This document shows, piece after piece, positions 36,604-44,658 of a stretch of DNA of 64,000 bases. Position 1 is the first letter of the stretch. Every line of letters starts with the position of its first letter. Below the pieces are notes generated by a model. That model was given only the letters and a program-made list of their open reading frames with translations, made no database searches and had not been told where the DNA came from. Where the stretch lies: NCBI GenBank assembly GCA_049177215.1, contig CP185379.1, positions 3,472,001 to 3,536,000 on the forward strand, read 5' to 3'. Source of the stretch: Pollutiaquabacter aromativorans. GTDB taxonomy: Bacteria > Bacteroidota > Bacteroidia > AKYH767-A > 2013-40CM-41-45. A program made the translations under genes and the position numbers.

Positions 36604-37859
36604 AGACGGTTCACGACACCCAAAGCGCCGTCGGCCCCGGCGCGGTTAAAGCGTAAGTTTTCAGCCGGAGTAGTGCTGCGATCGCCACGCAGCAAACGCG
36701 TGCAGAGGCCCTCCACTTCTTCGAGCGTGATCTGTTTCATGCACTGGTTATCGCCGCCGCAGGGCGGGACGAGGAAGTCGTGCACGCACGGACTGCAATA
36801 CAGGTTCTTATAGATACCGAAGGCGTGCGGATTGTCGCCGTACTGTGAAGGAGAAGCCGGCCCGAACAGCGAAACAGTCGGGCGGCCGAGCGAAAACGCG
36901 ATGTGCATCGGTCCGGTGTCGTTCGTGACGACCAATTTGCTTCTGCTGATGAGCGCGAACAGCTCTCCGAGACTCAGTCGCCCTGCCGTATTGATCACCT
37001 GGTCCTCGTTCGGCAGTTCCAGCCGGCGGTAGATCTCTCCGACATACGCGGCCTCACTCACGGAACCGATCAGAAAGAAGCGATGGGAAGGGAACCGCTG
37101 ACTCAGCGAACGGATCAGGGCGATAAACCGCTCCGAGGGCCAGCGCCGTTCGATGCGGAGGTCGGACGCGTTCGGATTGATCACCACGAACGGCTCGAAC
37201 GATTCACCGACTTGCCGCTCCAGCTTCCGGCGCATCGAGGCAAGATCGGCCTCATCCACGCGAAACGGATACAACTGTGCGACGATTTCCCGGCAGCCGA
37301 CCAGACGTGCCATCTGCAAATACGACTGCGCGATCGGTGCCCGGGCATTGAAAAACATCATGTGGGTATAAACCCCCATGCGGATGTTCCGCTCCACACG
37401 ATAGAAGCCGATACGATTACGCGCGCAGCTCATGGTCGCGATGGCGGTGCTGTAATACGAGTAGGTTTCGAGGTCGATGTACAGGTCCGGACGAAGTTTC
37501 CAGAGCCGCCGCAATAGTTTCCAACTCGAACCGGCCAACGGCAGCAAACCGGAATCATTCACCGTCAGTACTTCGTGTACCGCGGCAACCTGCTTCATGA
37601 GCCCGCGGTTAGCCTGGGAAGTGACGAAGACCAACCTGGCATCGGGAAAGTTCTTCCGCAGGGTCTGCAAGAGCGGGGTGGCCTGGATGATGCTGCCCAT
37701 GCCGAGGTATTTGCAGACCACGATCGTTTTGGGCGGTCGGGTGAGTGCGTGATCGATGGAGAGGATCCGCCCGAGTACGCGCGCGGCGAGGTTCAGGAAG
37801 AACACCAGCGTTCTTCCCGCCACCGCATCAAGCACGACTTTGGTACGGGTACGGATCAT
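36600..37859 (-). CDS. Glycosyltransferase family 9 (heptosyltransferase-like)
   Basis: 419 residues. The GT9 signature SKLVVTNDTGPMHIAFSLGRPTVSLFGP spans about residues 305-332, and KTIVVCKYLGMGSIIQATPLLQTLRK near residue 44 is the typical N-terminal domain start. A cysteine-containing tail (CSPCVHDFLVPPCGGDNQCMK) follows, as in many heptosyltransferase relatives. It probably adds a sugar to a lipid-linked surface glycan on the inner face of the membrane. It lies 4 nt after the end of the 1055-residue membrane protein gene, so the two are one operon. Confidence 0.93.
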   Translation of the reverse strand: MIRTRTKVVLDAVAGRTLVFFLNLAARVLGRILSIDHALTRPPKTIVVCKYLGMGSIIQATPLLQTLRKNFPDARLVFVTSQANRGLMKQVAAVHEVLTVNDSGLLPLAGSSWKLLRRLWKLRPDLYIDLETYSYYSTAIATMSCARNRIGFYRVERNIRMGVYTHMMFFNARAPIAQSYLQMARLVGCREIVAQLYPFRVDEADLASMRRKLERQVGESFEPFVVINPNASDLRIERRWPSERFIALIRSLSQRFPSHRFFLIGSVSEAAYVGEIYRRLELPNEDQVINTAGRLSLGELFALISRSKLVVTNDTGPMHIAFSLGRPTVSLFGPASPSQYGDNPHAFGIYKNLYCSPCVHDFLVPPCGGDNQCMKQITLEEVEGLCTRLLRGDRSTTPAENLRFNRAGADGALGVVNRL

Positions 37860-37863
37860 GGGT

Positions 37864-40800
37864 TTATTCGCCGTTGGCGAGCGAAAAACGTCGCAGTTGA
37901 ACGTCCTTGCCGGCCGGGTACAAAGCTACCCAATCCGGCTGAGCGGCAAACCAGTTATACTGGCTGAGGGCTCTGATTCGATACCGGGCTTCCGCGCCGG
38001 GAGAGATTCGGAGTGTGAAGGCACCTAATTTCGTTTCCCCTTTGCCATAACTGACGATCATGTTCACCGGCTGATCACCAGCGATCTGTGCATCAAGATC
38101 GAGGTACGTAGCTTTTACCCCTGGCTTCGGCAACGAGAAGCGGACTTCCGCGTCCGCAATCAGGCTTCGGTTGTTCACCAGTTCTAGACTTTGTGTGATC
38201 ACACCCTGGTCGTAGGTTCCCCAGTAGTAAGGGATGGATCCCAGGTCCCAAACACGAAAGGCTCCGGAGAATTGATCCGGCACATGATCCGCTTCCACCA
38301 GCGCCAGCGATTGCAATCGAAAGGCCTGAACCGGTAACTGAAGTTCGAGTTGTTCCAACCGGGTGCAACTGTCGGGTAATGTCATCGGGAAGTAAGCAGT
38401 CGTTGCACCCCACTGAAGATTCCACCTGACCGGTGGAGGATTTTCAAGCCCCGTTGCTTTTATGAATAACTCTGCGTTTCCGCCGCCTTCTGCATGTCCT
38501 TCGACTCGTAAATAGTACCGCTTCCCCGATGTGAGTGCGATACCGTCCGCCGGCAGTATATCCACGATGCGGAGACCATCGCCATGGCTGCGAACCGTGA
38601 TCGAGTCGGCCAGATAGCCCTGCGTGACCCGGCAGCGCGTCCAGTCTTGCCGCCAGAGTCGGGTAACTTCTTTTGTCGCCGGCATGGGCAAGTCGTTACG
38701 CAACCAAACGGTGTGTTGTCCGAGCAGCCAGGCCGGACGATAATGGGCATAGATGTACTCCGCGATCCGATAGTGACGCGCCGCGTTCGGAATGCCGTCG
38801 AGCGCGTCCCAGAAGTTTTCCGGCTGATGCGCGAACACGACCAGCGGAATGTCGTAGTTTTTCAACTCATCCAGGAACCGCTCCTGTAAAAAGCTGTTGT
38901 GCGCGGTATGCGGGATCTGGCAGAAATAATTCGGCACCGCCCGGCCCGTGAAGGCATACAGCATCGGGGTATTCGAAAAGTCGAGGAAGGTGGCGCTGTC
39001 GCTGAAGTCATGGTCAAGTACATGTTTCAACTCGTTCGCGAACGCGGTTTGGTCGGCCGACAACTGTACGCGTGTGCCGGGTTGCGGAAACAAATTGATC
39101 GCCTGGAAACTGCGAGCCGACACCTGAGCGTACCGGTTATTCGTATCCGCTGCCGGACGATCGTATTTCAACAACAGGACGATCAGGGTTGCGGCAATGC
39201 TGAAGGAAAAGAATCGGGTGATGCTGCGGGTTTTGCCGCTTACATAGACGCTCGCCGCCAGCACGAAGAACCCGTAAGAGGTCCAGGCGGCATCCCAACC
39301 TTCCGCCAGGCTGTGGCGGATCAGTCCGCGTTGCAAGTTGACGAGGAAGAAGGCCGTGAAGAACGCCATCGCCAGCACGGTCGGGCGATGCCGGCGCGGG
39401 CGTAATACCGCAACACCGAGGACGATGAGCACGGCGGCGGGAAGTATGTAATACAGCAACTGCGCGATCAATCCGTTCTCGGTGCCGAGCGTTCGCAGTC
39501 CAAACGATTGATAGGAATTGGTATAAGCCAGGATCTCGCTCAGCCTTGAGAAGATCGCTCCACCGCGCAGCGCCAGCGCTGTTAGCCCGAGTAACAACCA
39601 GGGCAATGCCGCTGGCAGCAACCCGCGTAGCGCGGTACGGAAGAAGGGCTTCGGCTCCCCGGAAAATCCGAGAATTAGCACCAGCGCGATAGTCGCCAGG
39701 GTGTTCGATAATCCGACGTCCAGTCGCCAGAGCATCAGGAAAAACACCCAACTGAAGAGCAGGAAAAAGTGCTTTCGCGCAGGTTGATTCGCGATTGGTA
39801 ACAAGAGCACCACCGTCAACGGCACGAAATGATAATACGCCGGGATCAGCAAGTGCGTGTACGGATAAAACAGGGCGAGGAACAGCGCCAGCCAGCCGTT
39901 GTTCCAGATCTTCCAGACAAACCAATAGGTAGTCGCCGCGATCAGGACGTGCAGCAGGAAGCCATAGAGGTAGGTTCCGTAAGCGTCGAATCCGTTTAAC
40001 AGATTGTACAGGCCGCCCCAGCACCAGTCCGACAGCGCGTGCGAGCTGAAGGAATCCAGGAACGGAATCTTTCCGAACTGATGCCATTGCAGCAAGGGCA
40101 GTATGCGGTTCGCGTCCTCGAATACATCCACCTGCGCGGCAAGGATCGGTTGATAGTAAGCATAGGCAAGTACGCCGGCGATGAACAACGGGAGCGTACG
40201 GCTGAAAAAGCGTTCCTGAACCAAATGCAATTCGGCAGGATGTCGATGCGGCCGAAAAACGGATGCTGCAACCATCGCCAGCGCGATCCAGCCAGGCAGT
40301 TGCGATTCCATTCCGAAGATCATGCGCAGCTCAGCAGCCACCACGATCAACAGCGGGGCGACGACGAGACCGCTGCTGCGCCGGATCAGACCCAGCGCGT
40401 GATTCGTCGGGTGTTGCGGTCGCTTTAACTGATAGAAAAGAAATACCCAGCCCACGCAAACCGTCACAAAGACCGACTCCGGCAGGGAGGGGAGTGGCAG
40501 GCTTCCCGAAAAGAAGGTGCGGATCAGGATGCCGAGGCTGATCCCCAGGGCTCCCAGCCAGCCGCTGACCAGGAGATAGATCTCATCGTTCACCTGTGCC
40601 TTCATCAGGTGACGGCTGATGACGGAGACAACGACCGCTCCTTGAAATGCTGCCAGCAGATGCAGGCTCGCGCGCATATCGGCACCAATCACCGAGAAGA
40701 AGAGAAAGACCAGACCCGCGACGGCACTCGCCTGCAAGACCCGCAACTCCCCGTTTCGTAAGCGGTGTAGCAGCTTTTGTATGGCGAACAGCAGGCCAAC

Positions 40801-41031
40801 GAACAGCAACAGCGATAAGCCGATCGCGTAATAGAACGTACGCACGCGCTCCGTCACATCAACCCCGTCGAAGCTCGCAATGGAAATGGGTCGGTCCGGA
40901 AATCCGGCCAGTATGAATTGCTTCCCGCGAAAGAGCAGGTAAACGAAATACAATGCCCAGAAAAGCGGAATGAAAACCGTTTCGGCAAGCTGCGGACGAT
41001 TGCGAAGAATGCGTAAGATCTTAGGAATCAA
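37864..41031 (-). CDS. Large polytopic membrane protein of the glycan cluster
   Basis: 1055 residues. The first about 620 residues hold roughly 12-14 hydrophobic helices (LAETVFIPLFWALYFVYLLF, RVRTFYYAIGLSLLLFVGLL, and so on), and the remaining 430 residues form a soluble extracytoplasmic part with carbohydrate-binding-like beta structure (MTLPDSCTRLEQLELQLPV, VITQSLELVNNRSLIADAE). The arrangement is like GT-C transferases or polymerases acting on lipid-linked sugars, but I do not recognise a family signature. Its place between GT9 and a GT39-like protein supports a role in surface-glycan assembly. Confidence 0.7.
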   Translation of the reverse strand: MIPKILRILRNRPQLAETVFIPLFWALYFVYLLFRGKQFILAGFPDRPISIASFDGVDVTERVRTFYYAIGLSLLLFVGLLFAIQKLLHRLRNGELRVLQASAVAGLVFLFFSVIGADMRASLHLLAAFQGAVVVSVISRHLMKAQVNDEIYLLVSGWLGALGISLGILIRTFFSGSLPLPSLPESVFVTVCVGWVFLFYQLKRPQHPTNHALGLIRRSSGLVVAPLLIVVAAELRMIFGMESQLPGWIALAMVAASVFRPHRHPAELHLVQERFFSRTLPLFIAGVLAYAYYQPILAAQVDVFEDANRILPLLQWHQFGKIPFLDSFSSHALSDWCWGGLYNLLNGFDAYGTYLYGFLLHVLIAATTYWFVWKIWNNGWLALFLALFYPYTHLLIPAYYHFVPLTVVLLLPIANQPARKHFFLLFSWVFFLMLWRLDVGLSNTLATIALVLILGFSGEPKPFFRTALRGLLPAALPWLLLGLTALALRGGAIFSRLSEILAYTNSYQSFGLRTLGTENGLIAQLLYYILPAAVLIVLGVAVLRPRRHRPTVLAMAFFTAFFLVNLQRGLIRHSLAEGWDAAWTSYGFFVLAASVYVSGKTRSITRFFSFSIAATLIVLLLKYDRPAADTNNRYAQVSARSFQAINLFPQPGTRVQLSADQTAFANELKHVLDHDFSDSATFLDFSNTPMLYAFTGRAVPNYFCQIPHTAHNSFLQERFLDELKNYDIPLVVFAHQPENFWDALDGIPNAARHYRIAEYIYAHYRPAWLLGQHTVWLRNDLPMPATKEVTRLWRQDWTRCRVTQGYLADSITVRSHGDGLRIVDILPADGIALTSGKRYYLRVEGHAEGGGNAELFIKATGLENPPPVRWNLQWGATTAYFPMTLPDSCTRLEQLELQLPVQAFRLQSLALVEADHVPDQFSGAFRVWDLGSIPYYWGTYDQGVITQSLELVNNRSLIADAEVRFSLPKPGVKATYLDLDAQIAGDQPVNMIVSYGKGETKLGAFTLRISPGAEARYRIRALSQYNWFAAQPDWVALYPAGKDVQLRRFSLANGE

Positions 41032-41096
41032 TTGTCTGGGCGCGCGTTACGGGTAAATGTAGCGAAAAGCCGGAAGCCGAATCCACGTCCGGAGCC

Positions 41097-42578
41097 TCAC
41101 TTACGCAACCAGAGTGTCAACTGTTTCGTGCTGTCGACCGGCACATAGCGGTCCCCGAACGAAAGGAGGTAGGCATTCATTTTATCGTCTGCGAATGCGC
41201 CGGGCCTGCCGGTACGTTCACAGATCAGATAACGGGCATTCAATTGAGCAAAAGCGCTGTCGATCCGAGCTGGCAGTACGCCGTCGATGAGGTACGTGGC
41301 CCGGCGTCCGGTGTACCATTGGATCGCCCGCGGCTTGGCGCAAATGATCACCGCGTCTTTCGGTGTTTTTTGTTCTACGATCGACAGGATACGTTTTCCC
41401 TCGAGTGACTCAGGACCGTCATTTCGTTCAAGGGTTGTCAACCAATCCACGATGCCCGGCAGGATCAGGACCAACACGATGCCGGCATACGCTACGTGCA
41501 GGTAACGCCGGAATTGCAGCACCGGGAGTACGAACGGTCGCACAAGACTGAGCAGATTGCGCAACAACAAGGGTATGGCAGGCAAGAGGAAGCGCAAACC
41601 GCCACCCTGATAAGGTATGGTCATCAGCAAGCCGGCATACGCCAGTAGAAACCAGTCGGCCGCATCAAGCGAATCTCGTTTGCGCCAGTAGTACACCAAC
41701 ATGCCCGGAACGATCAGCCCGCCGGTCCAGGAGAACGGACTGATCCAGAACAAGGCATTGAGCTGATGCAGATAGAAAATGAACTGATCCGTCAGCAACA
41801 ACGGTTGCGCGGCAATGGCGCCGCGATAGAACTGCCAGATTCCCGGAAGGTCGATCGGAAACAACACTACGTTTAGGATCGCAAACAACAGCAACGCAAT
41901 GCCTGCGATCTTGCCGGCTGCCGACCGCTTCGAACGGTCAAAGACCGACCAGGCCAACAAGGTCGGCAGCAACAGAAATCCCGTCAGTCGCATGCTCATG
42001 GCAAGGCCAAACGACAAGCCGGCGAATACGATGTTTCGCCGGGAAATCGGTTCTTCTTTTTCGGTCGCCATCGCTTGCAGGCCCAACAGCAGGAAGGCGA
42101 TAAAGGGCAGGTCGGACAACAACTCCGTTTTCGCCTGCAGGAATACCGGATGATACGCGATGAGTAATGCGCTCAGCAAAGAGGTGGTGACACCGAATCG
42201 CTTGCGTAACAACAGGAAGCAGGCGAAGGCGGCTGACAGCAACGACAAAGCCGGCACAATGAAATAAGGCGCTGTACGGAATGGATCGGAAGAGTAGAAG
42301 GGAAGTAACAGCAACGGGAAACCCACCGGATAAGCCGGTATGGCAAAGGCCGGCAAAGCGGGGTCGGCGACAATGCCATTGTCCTGCTTCGACCGTCCTT
42401 CCACGATGTTCCGCGTCTGCAACAGGTACTGCGCGAAATCATCACCCCAGTCCGGCTGCCGCACACTGGAGTACAGCAGTGGCGCTAAGAGCAACAACAA
42501 AAGAAGCCGGACCTTCAAAATGGATACCTGTGAGCGAAGCGAATGTACTAAGGGCGGGGGTGTAGTTCCAACCCGCAT
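41097..42578 (-). CDS. GT39-like membrane glycosyltransferase
   Basis: 493 residues from the ATG at 42576-42578, with about ten helices (LLLLLLLAPLLYSSV, LLSALLIAYHPVFLQA, IVFAGLSFGLAMSMR). The first loop has PDWGDDFAQYLLQTRNI, where the DD pair matches the acidic site expected in GT-C/GT39 enzymes. They use lipid-linked sugars such as polyprenyl-phosphate mannose or arabinose. The assigned start falls in a repeat fragment, so a start inside the frame (for example TTG at 42516-42518, giving KVRLLLLLLL) is a real alternative. It is first in the glycan cluster. Confidence 0.8.
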   Translation of the reverse strand: MRVGTTPPPLVHSLRSQVSILKVRLLLLLLLAPLLYSSVRQPDWGDDFAQYLLQTRNIVEGRSKQDNGIVADPALPAFAIPAYPVGFPLLLLPFYSSDPFRTAPYFIVPALSLLSAAFACFLLLRKRFGVTTSLLSALLIAYHPVFLQAKTELLSDLPFIAFLLLGLQAMATEKEEPISRRNIVFAGLSFGLAMSMRLTGFLLLPTLLAWSVFDRSKRSAAGKIAGIALLLFAILNVVLFPIDLPGIWQFYRGAIAAQPLLLTDQFIFYLHQLNALFWISPFSWTGGLIVPGMLVYYWRKRDSLDAADWFLLAYAGLLMTIPYQGGGLRFLLPAIPLLLRNLLSLVRPFVLPVLQFRRYLHVAYAGIVLVLILPGIVDWLTTLERNDGPESLEGKRILSIVEQKTPKDAVIICAKPRAIQWYTGRRATYLIDGVLPARIDSAFAQLNARYLICERTGRPGAFADDKMNAYLLSFGDRYVPVDSTKQLTLWLRK

Positions 42579-42739
42579 TCTTAGTTGTTGGTCGTAGTTT
42601 GGCGCGAAGGCACTGTGCGGCCGGAACTACGAACTGCCAGTTTTCAGTAGGCAATATGCGGTATGCAGTATGCAATGCTCGTCCTTCGTCCCACTGCCAA
42701 CCGCCCACTGCCAACCGCCAACTGCCCACTGCCGTTGAT
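42558..42739. repeat. Solo palindrome A plus heptamer spacer next to the RAYT element
   Basis: A partial copy of palindrome B (GTAGTTCC... about 42562-42580) precedes a full copy of palindrome A core (42590-42630). The spacer 42634-42739 is made of GCAGTAT/GTATGCN and ACTGCCA/ACCGCCC heptamer units like those of the array further on. It is a degraded unit on the left edge of the locus. Confidence 0.75.
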
Positions 42740-43508
42740 GGTCGTAGTTTGGCGCGAAGGCACTGTGCGGCCGGAACTACGACCTGCTCGCCGGATTAAA
42801 GCAATTGCAGTTCAATCTTCAAAACCTTCACCGGTCCTTGATCTCCGGCATAGTCTCTGGCGCTGCTGAATAGATATTCCTCAGGTCTGCCAACCATGCC
42901 GGCTTTGACGGGATTTTTATGAATATAGTTTATTTTGCTTTTCGTGAATGCTGGAGAATAGACCTCTTCCGCATGATTGTCATGCGTCCAAATCTGATAG
43001 CAGGTATTTCGCTTATGCTTTGATGCGGCACTTCGGAAAATTGGAAGCAACCAGTTTCGTCTGCTTTCCCGGTTTGAGCTTATCTGCTCGATGATTTTTT
43101 GACTGGTATAGCGCTTAAAATCACGGATTATATCGCTAAGATTATTGTTTTTTGCTGCCGCAATTATGTGAAGGTGATTGGTCATTAACACATAGGCATA
43201 AATTTCCATACCTTTTTCTTCCACGCAATAGTTCAAGCTATTCGTTATAATTTCCTTGTAGCTGGATCTGGTAAATAGATCCACCCAATCGACGATCGTC
43301 AAGGTGAGAAAGTAAACGCCGTCTTGTTTATGAATTTTATATGCGTGTCCCATCTGGCTTTTTTGCAAAGCTCGACGACCTGAATTTGTTTTATGATTAA
43401 TAGATGCTGGATATTTCAATGATCAAAGGATATAATAATGAAATCGCAAATTGATCGTCGAAATGAAGGCGTAGTTCCTGCCCGCAATCCTCCCCTTCAA
43501 ACTACGCC
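42740..43508 (-). mobile_element. RAYT-bearing palindrome-ended element
   Basis: Bounded on the left by palindrome A (42740-42783; GGTCGTAGTT paired with AACTACGACC, 10-bp stem) and on the right by palindrome B (43468-43508; GGCGTAGTT paired with AACTACGCC, 9-bp stem). Between them lie a RAYT transposase and short flanks. The two ends share the core GTAGTT...AACTAC but have different loops. In E. coli REP systems the transposase recognises a hairpin with a GTAG tetranucleotide, and both ends here start with GTAG. The element is A/T-richer than the surrounding genes, as expected for mobile DNA. Confidence 0.75.
42796..43353 (-). CDS. REP-associated tyrosine transposase (RAYT, IS200/IS605-like Y1 family)
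   Basis: 185 residues from the ATG at 43351-43353, chosen because family members begin just before the YKI.KQDGVYFLTLTIVDW motif; an in-frame ATG at 43417-43419 would add 22 residues. The HUH motif is TNHLHII (His60, His62), and the catalytic-tyrosine region is INYIHKNPVKAGMV (Tyr143). The protein nicks single-stranded hairpin DNA with a 5'-phosphotyrosine link. In Proteobacteria such single-copy relatives move REP palindromes. Its stop (42796-42798) lies 12 nt from palindrome A. The gene is A/T-rich compared with its neighbours. No IS605 TnpB-type gene is present. Confidence 0.93.
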   Translation of the reverse strand: MGHAYKIHKQDGVYFLTLTIVDWVDLFTRSSYKEIITNSLNYCVEEKGMEIYAYVLMTNHLHIIAAAKNNNLSDIIRDFKRYTSQKIIEQISSNRESRRNWLLPIFRSAASKHKRNTCYQIWTHDNHAEEVYSPAFTKSKINYIHKNPVKAGMVGRPEEYLFSSARDYAGDQGPVKVLKIELQLL

Positions 43509-43680
43509 CAACACCGGTTTTTCAGTCAGCAGTCAGCGGTAGGCAGTAGGCAGTAGGCACGTCCTTCGTCCCACTGCCAACAGCCAGTTTTCAGTTTTCA
43601 GTAGGCAGTAGGCAGAATGTACGTCCTTGTCCCACTGCCAACCGCCTACTGCCAACCGCCAACTGCCCACTGCCGTTGAT

Positions 43681-43802
43681 GGTCGTAGTTTGGCGCGAGG
43701 GCACTGTGCGGCCGGAACTACGACCTGCTCGCCGTTATGAAAGCAACTTCGTCGAAACAAAGGCGTAGTTCCTGCCCGCAATCCTCCCCTTCAAACTACG
43801 CC
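43681..43802. mobile_element. MITE-like A-B element, copy 1
   Basis: Palindrome A (43681-43724), a 37-nt link, then palindrome B (43762-43802). The link reads like the RAYT element with the gene deleted: the outer flank TGCTCGCCG, the GAAAGCAA corresponding to the transposase-end TTAAAGCAA, then CGTCGAAA next to palindrome B. Confidence 0.78.
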
Positions 43803-43974
43803 CAACACCGGTTTTTCAGTCAGCAGTCAGCGGTAGGCAGTAGGCAGTAGGCACGTCCTTCGTCCCACTGCCAACAGCCAGTTTTCAGTTTTCAGTAGGC
43901 AGTAGGCAGAATGTACGTCCTTGTCCCACTGCCAACCGCCTACTGCCAACCGCCAACTGCCCACTGCCGTTGAT

Positions 43975-44097
43975 GGTCGTAGTTTGGCGCGAGGGCACTG
44001 TGCGGCCGGAACTACGACCTGCTCGCCGTTATTAAAGCAACATCGTCGAAATGAAGGCGTAGTTCCTGCCCAGCAATCCTCCCCTTCAAACTACGCC
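43975..44097. mobile_element. MITE-like A-B element, copy 2
   Basis: Palindrome A (43975-44018), a 37-nt link with ATTAAAGCAA (still encoding Leu-Leu-stop, the last codons of the RAYT, on the minus strand) and TCGTCGAAATGAA, then palindrome B (44056-44097). It is the best-preserved deletion derivative. Confidence 0.8.
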
Positions 44098-44269
44098 CAA
44101 CACCGGTTTTTCAGTCAGCAGTCAGCGGTAGGCAGTAGGCAGTAGGCACGTCCTTCGTCCCACTGCCAACAGCCAGTTTTCAGTTTTCAGTAGGCAGTAG
44201 GCAGAATGTACGTCCTTGTCCCACTGCCAACCGCCTACTGCCAACCGCCAACTGCCCACTGCCGTTGAT

Positions 44270-44391
44270 GGTCGTAGTTTGGCGCGAGGGCACTGTGCGG
44301 CCGGAACTACGACCTGCTCGCCGTTATTAATGCAACATCGTCGAAATGAAGGCGTAGTTCCTCCCAGCAATCCTCCCCTTCAAACTACGCC
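44270..44391. mobile_element. MITE-like A-B element, copy 3
   Basis: Palindrome A (44270-44313), a 37-nt link (ATTAATGCAACATCGTCG), then palindrome B (44351-44391, with CTCCCAGC in the loop). It closes the array. Confidence 0.78.
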
Positions 44392-44590
44392 CAACACCGT
44401 CCACCGCCAGTTTTCAGTAGGCAGTATGCGGTAGGCAGTATGCGGTAGGCAGTATGCAATGAGCGTTCTTCGTCCTACCGCCTACCGTCCTCCGCCTACC
44501 GCCAACGGCCAACCGCCAGTTTTCAGTAGGCAGTAGGCAATGAGCGTCCCACCGCCCACCGTCCACCGCCTACTGCCAACCGCTTTTCTC
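44392..44590. repeat. Degenerate heptamer tract at the array's right edge
   Basis: GCAGTAT/GTAGGCA units (about 44410-44455) alternate with their approximate complements TACCGCC/ACTGCCA (about 44475-44520 and 44550-44582), again with 7-nt spacing. No palindrome A or B follows. The tract ends about 70 nt before the tdh start. Confidence 0.8.
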
Positions 44591-44633
44591 AATTCCCCCA
44601 CACTTTCCGCCTGTTTTTCTTCGTTGAAAGCTG

Positions 44634-44641
44634 TATTTTTG
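44634..44641 (+). promoter_or_regulatory. Candidate -7 box of the threonine dehydrogenase gene
   Basis: TATTTTTG fits TAnnTTTG and lies 17 nt before the ATG at 44659. No -33 TTG at the usual spacing. Confidence 0.5.
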
Positions 44642-44658
44642 AACCAACAAGCATTCCC

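Larger units (their letters stand above)
43468..44350. repeat. Three tandem 294/294/295-bp units
   Basis: Units start at palindrome B: 43468-43761, 43762-44055 and 44056-44350, nearly identical; the third has one extra base. A fourth begins at 44351 and diverges after its palindrome. Each unit is palindrome B (41-42 nt), a 172-nt spacer, palindrome A (44 nt) and a 37-nt link. The spacer consists of GTAGGCA/GCAGTCA heptamers opposed to ACTGCCA/ACCGCCT heptamers, so two long imperfect hairpins can form. Short open frames that recur with the unit are repeat translations, not genes. Confidence 0.9.

Noticed and set aside
43468..44391. CRISPR array
   Set aside because: Units are 294-bp near-identical copies including the spacers; there are no short identical repeats with unique spacers and no cas genes nearby.
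43533..44434. Recurring 66-82-codon open frames in the tandem array
   Set aside because: The same peptide recurs because the 294-bp unit is a multiple of three; it is a translation of palindromes and heptamers and lacks any protein feature.
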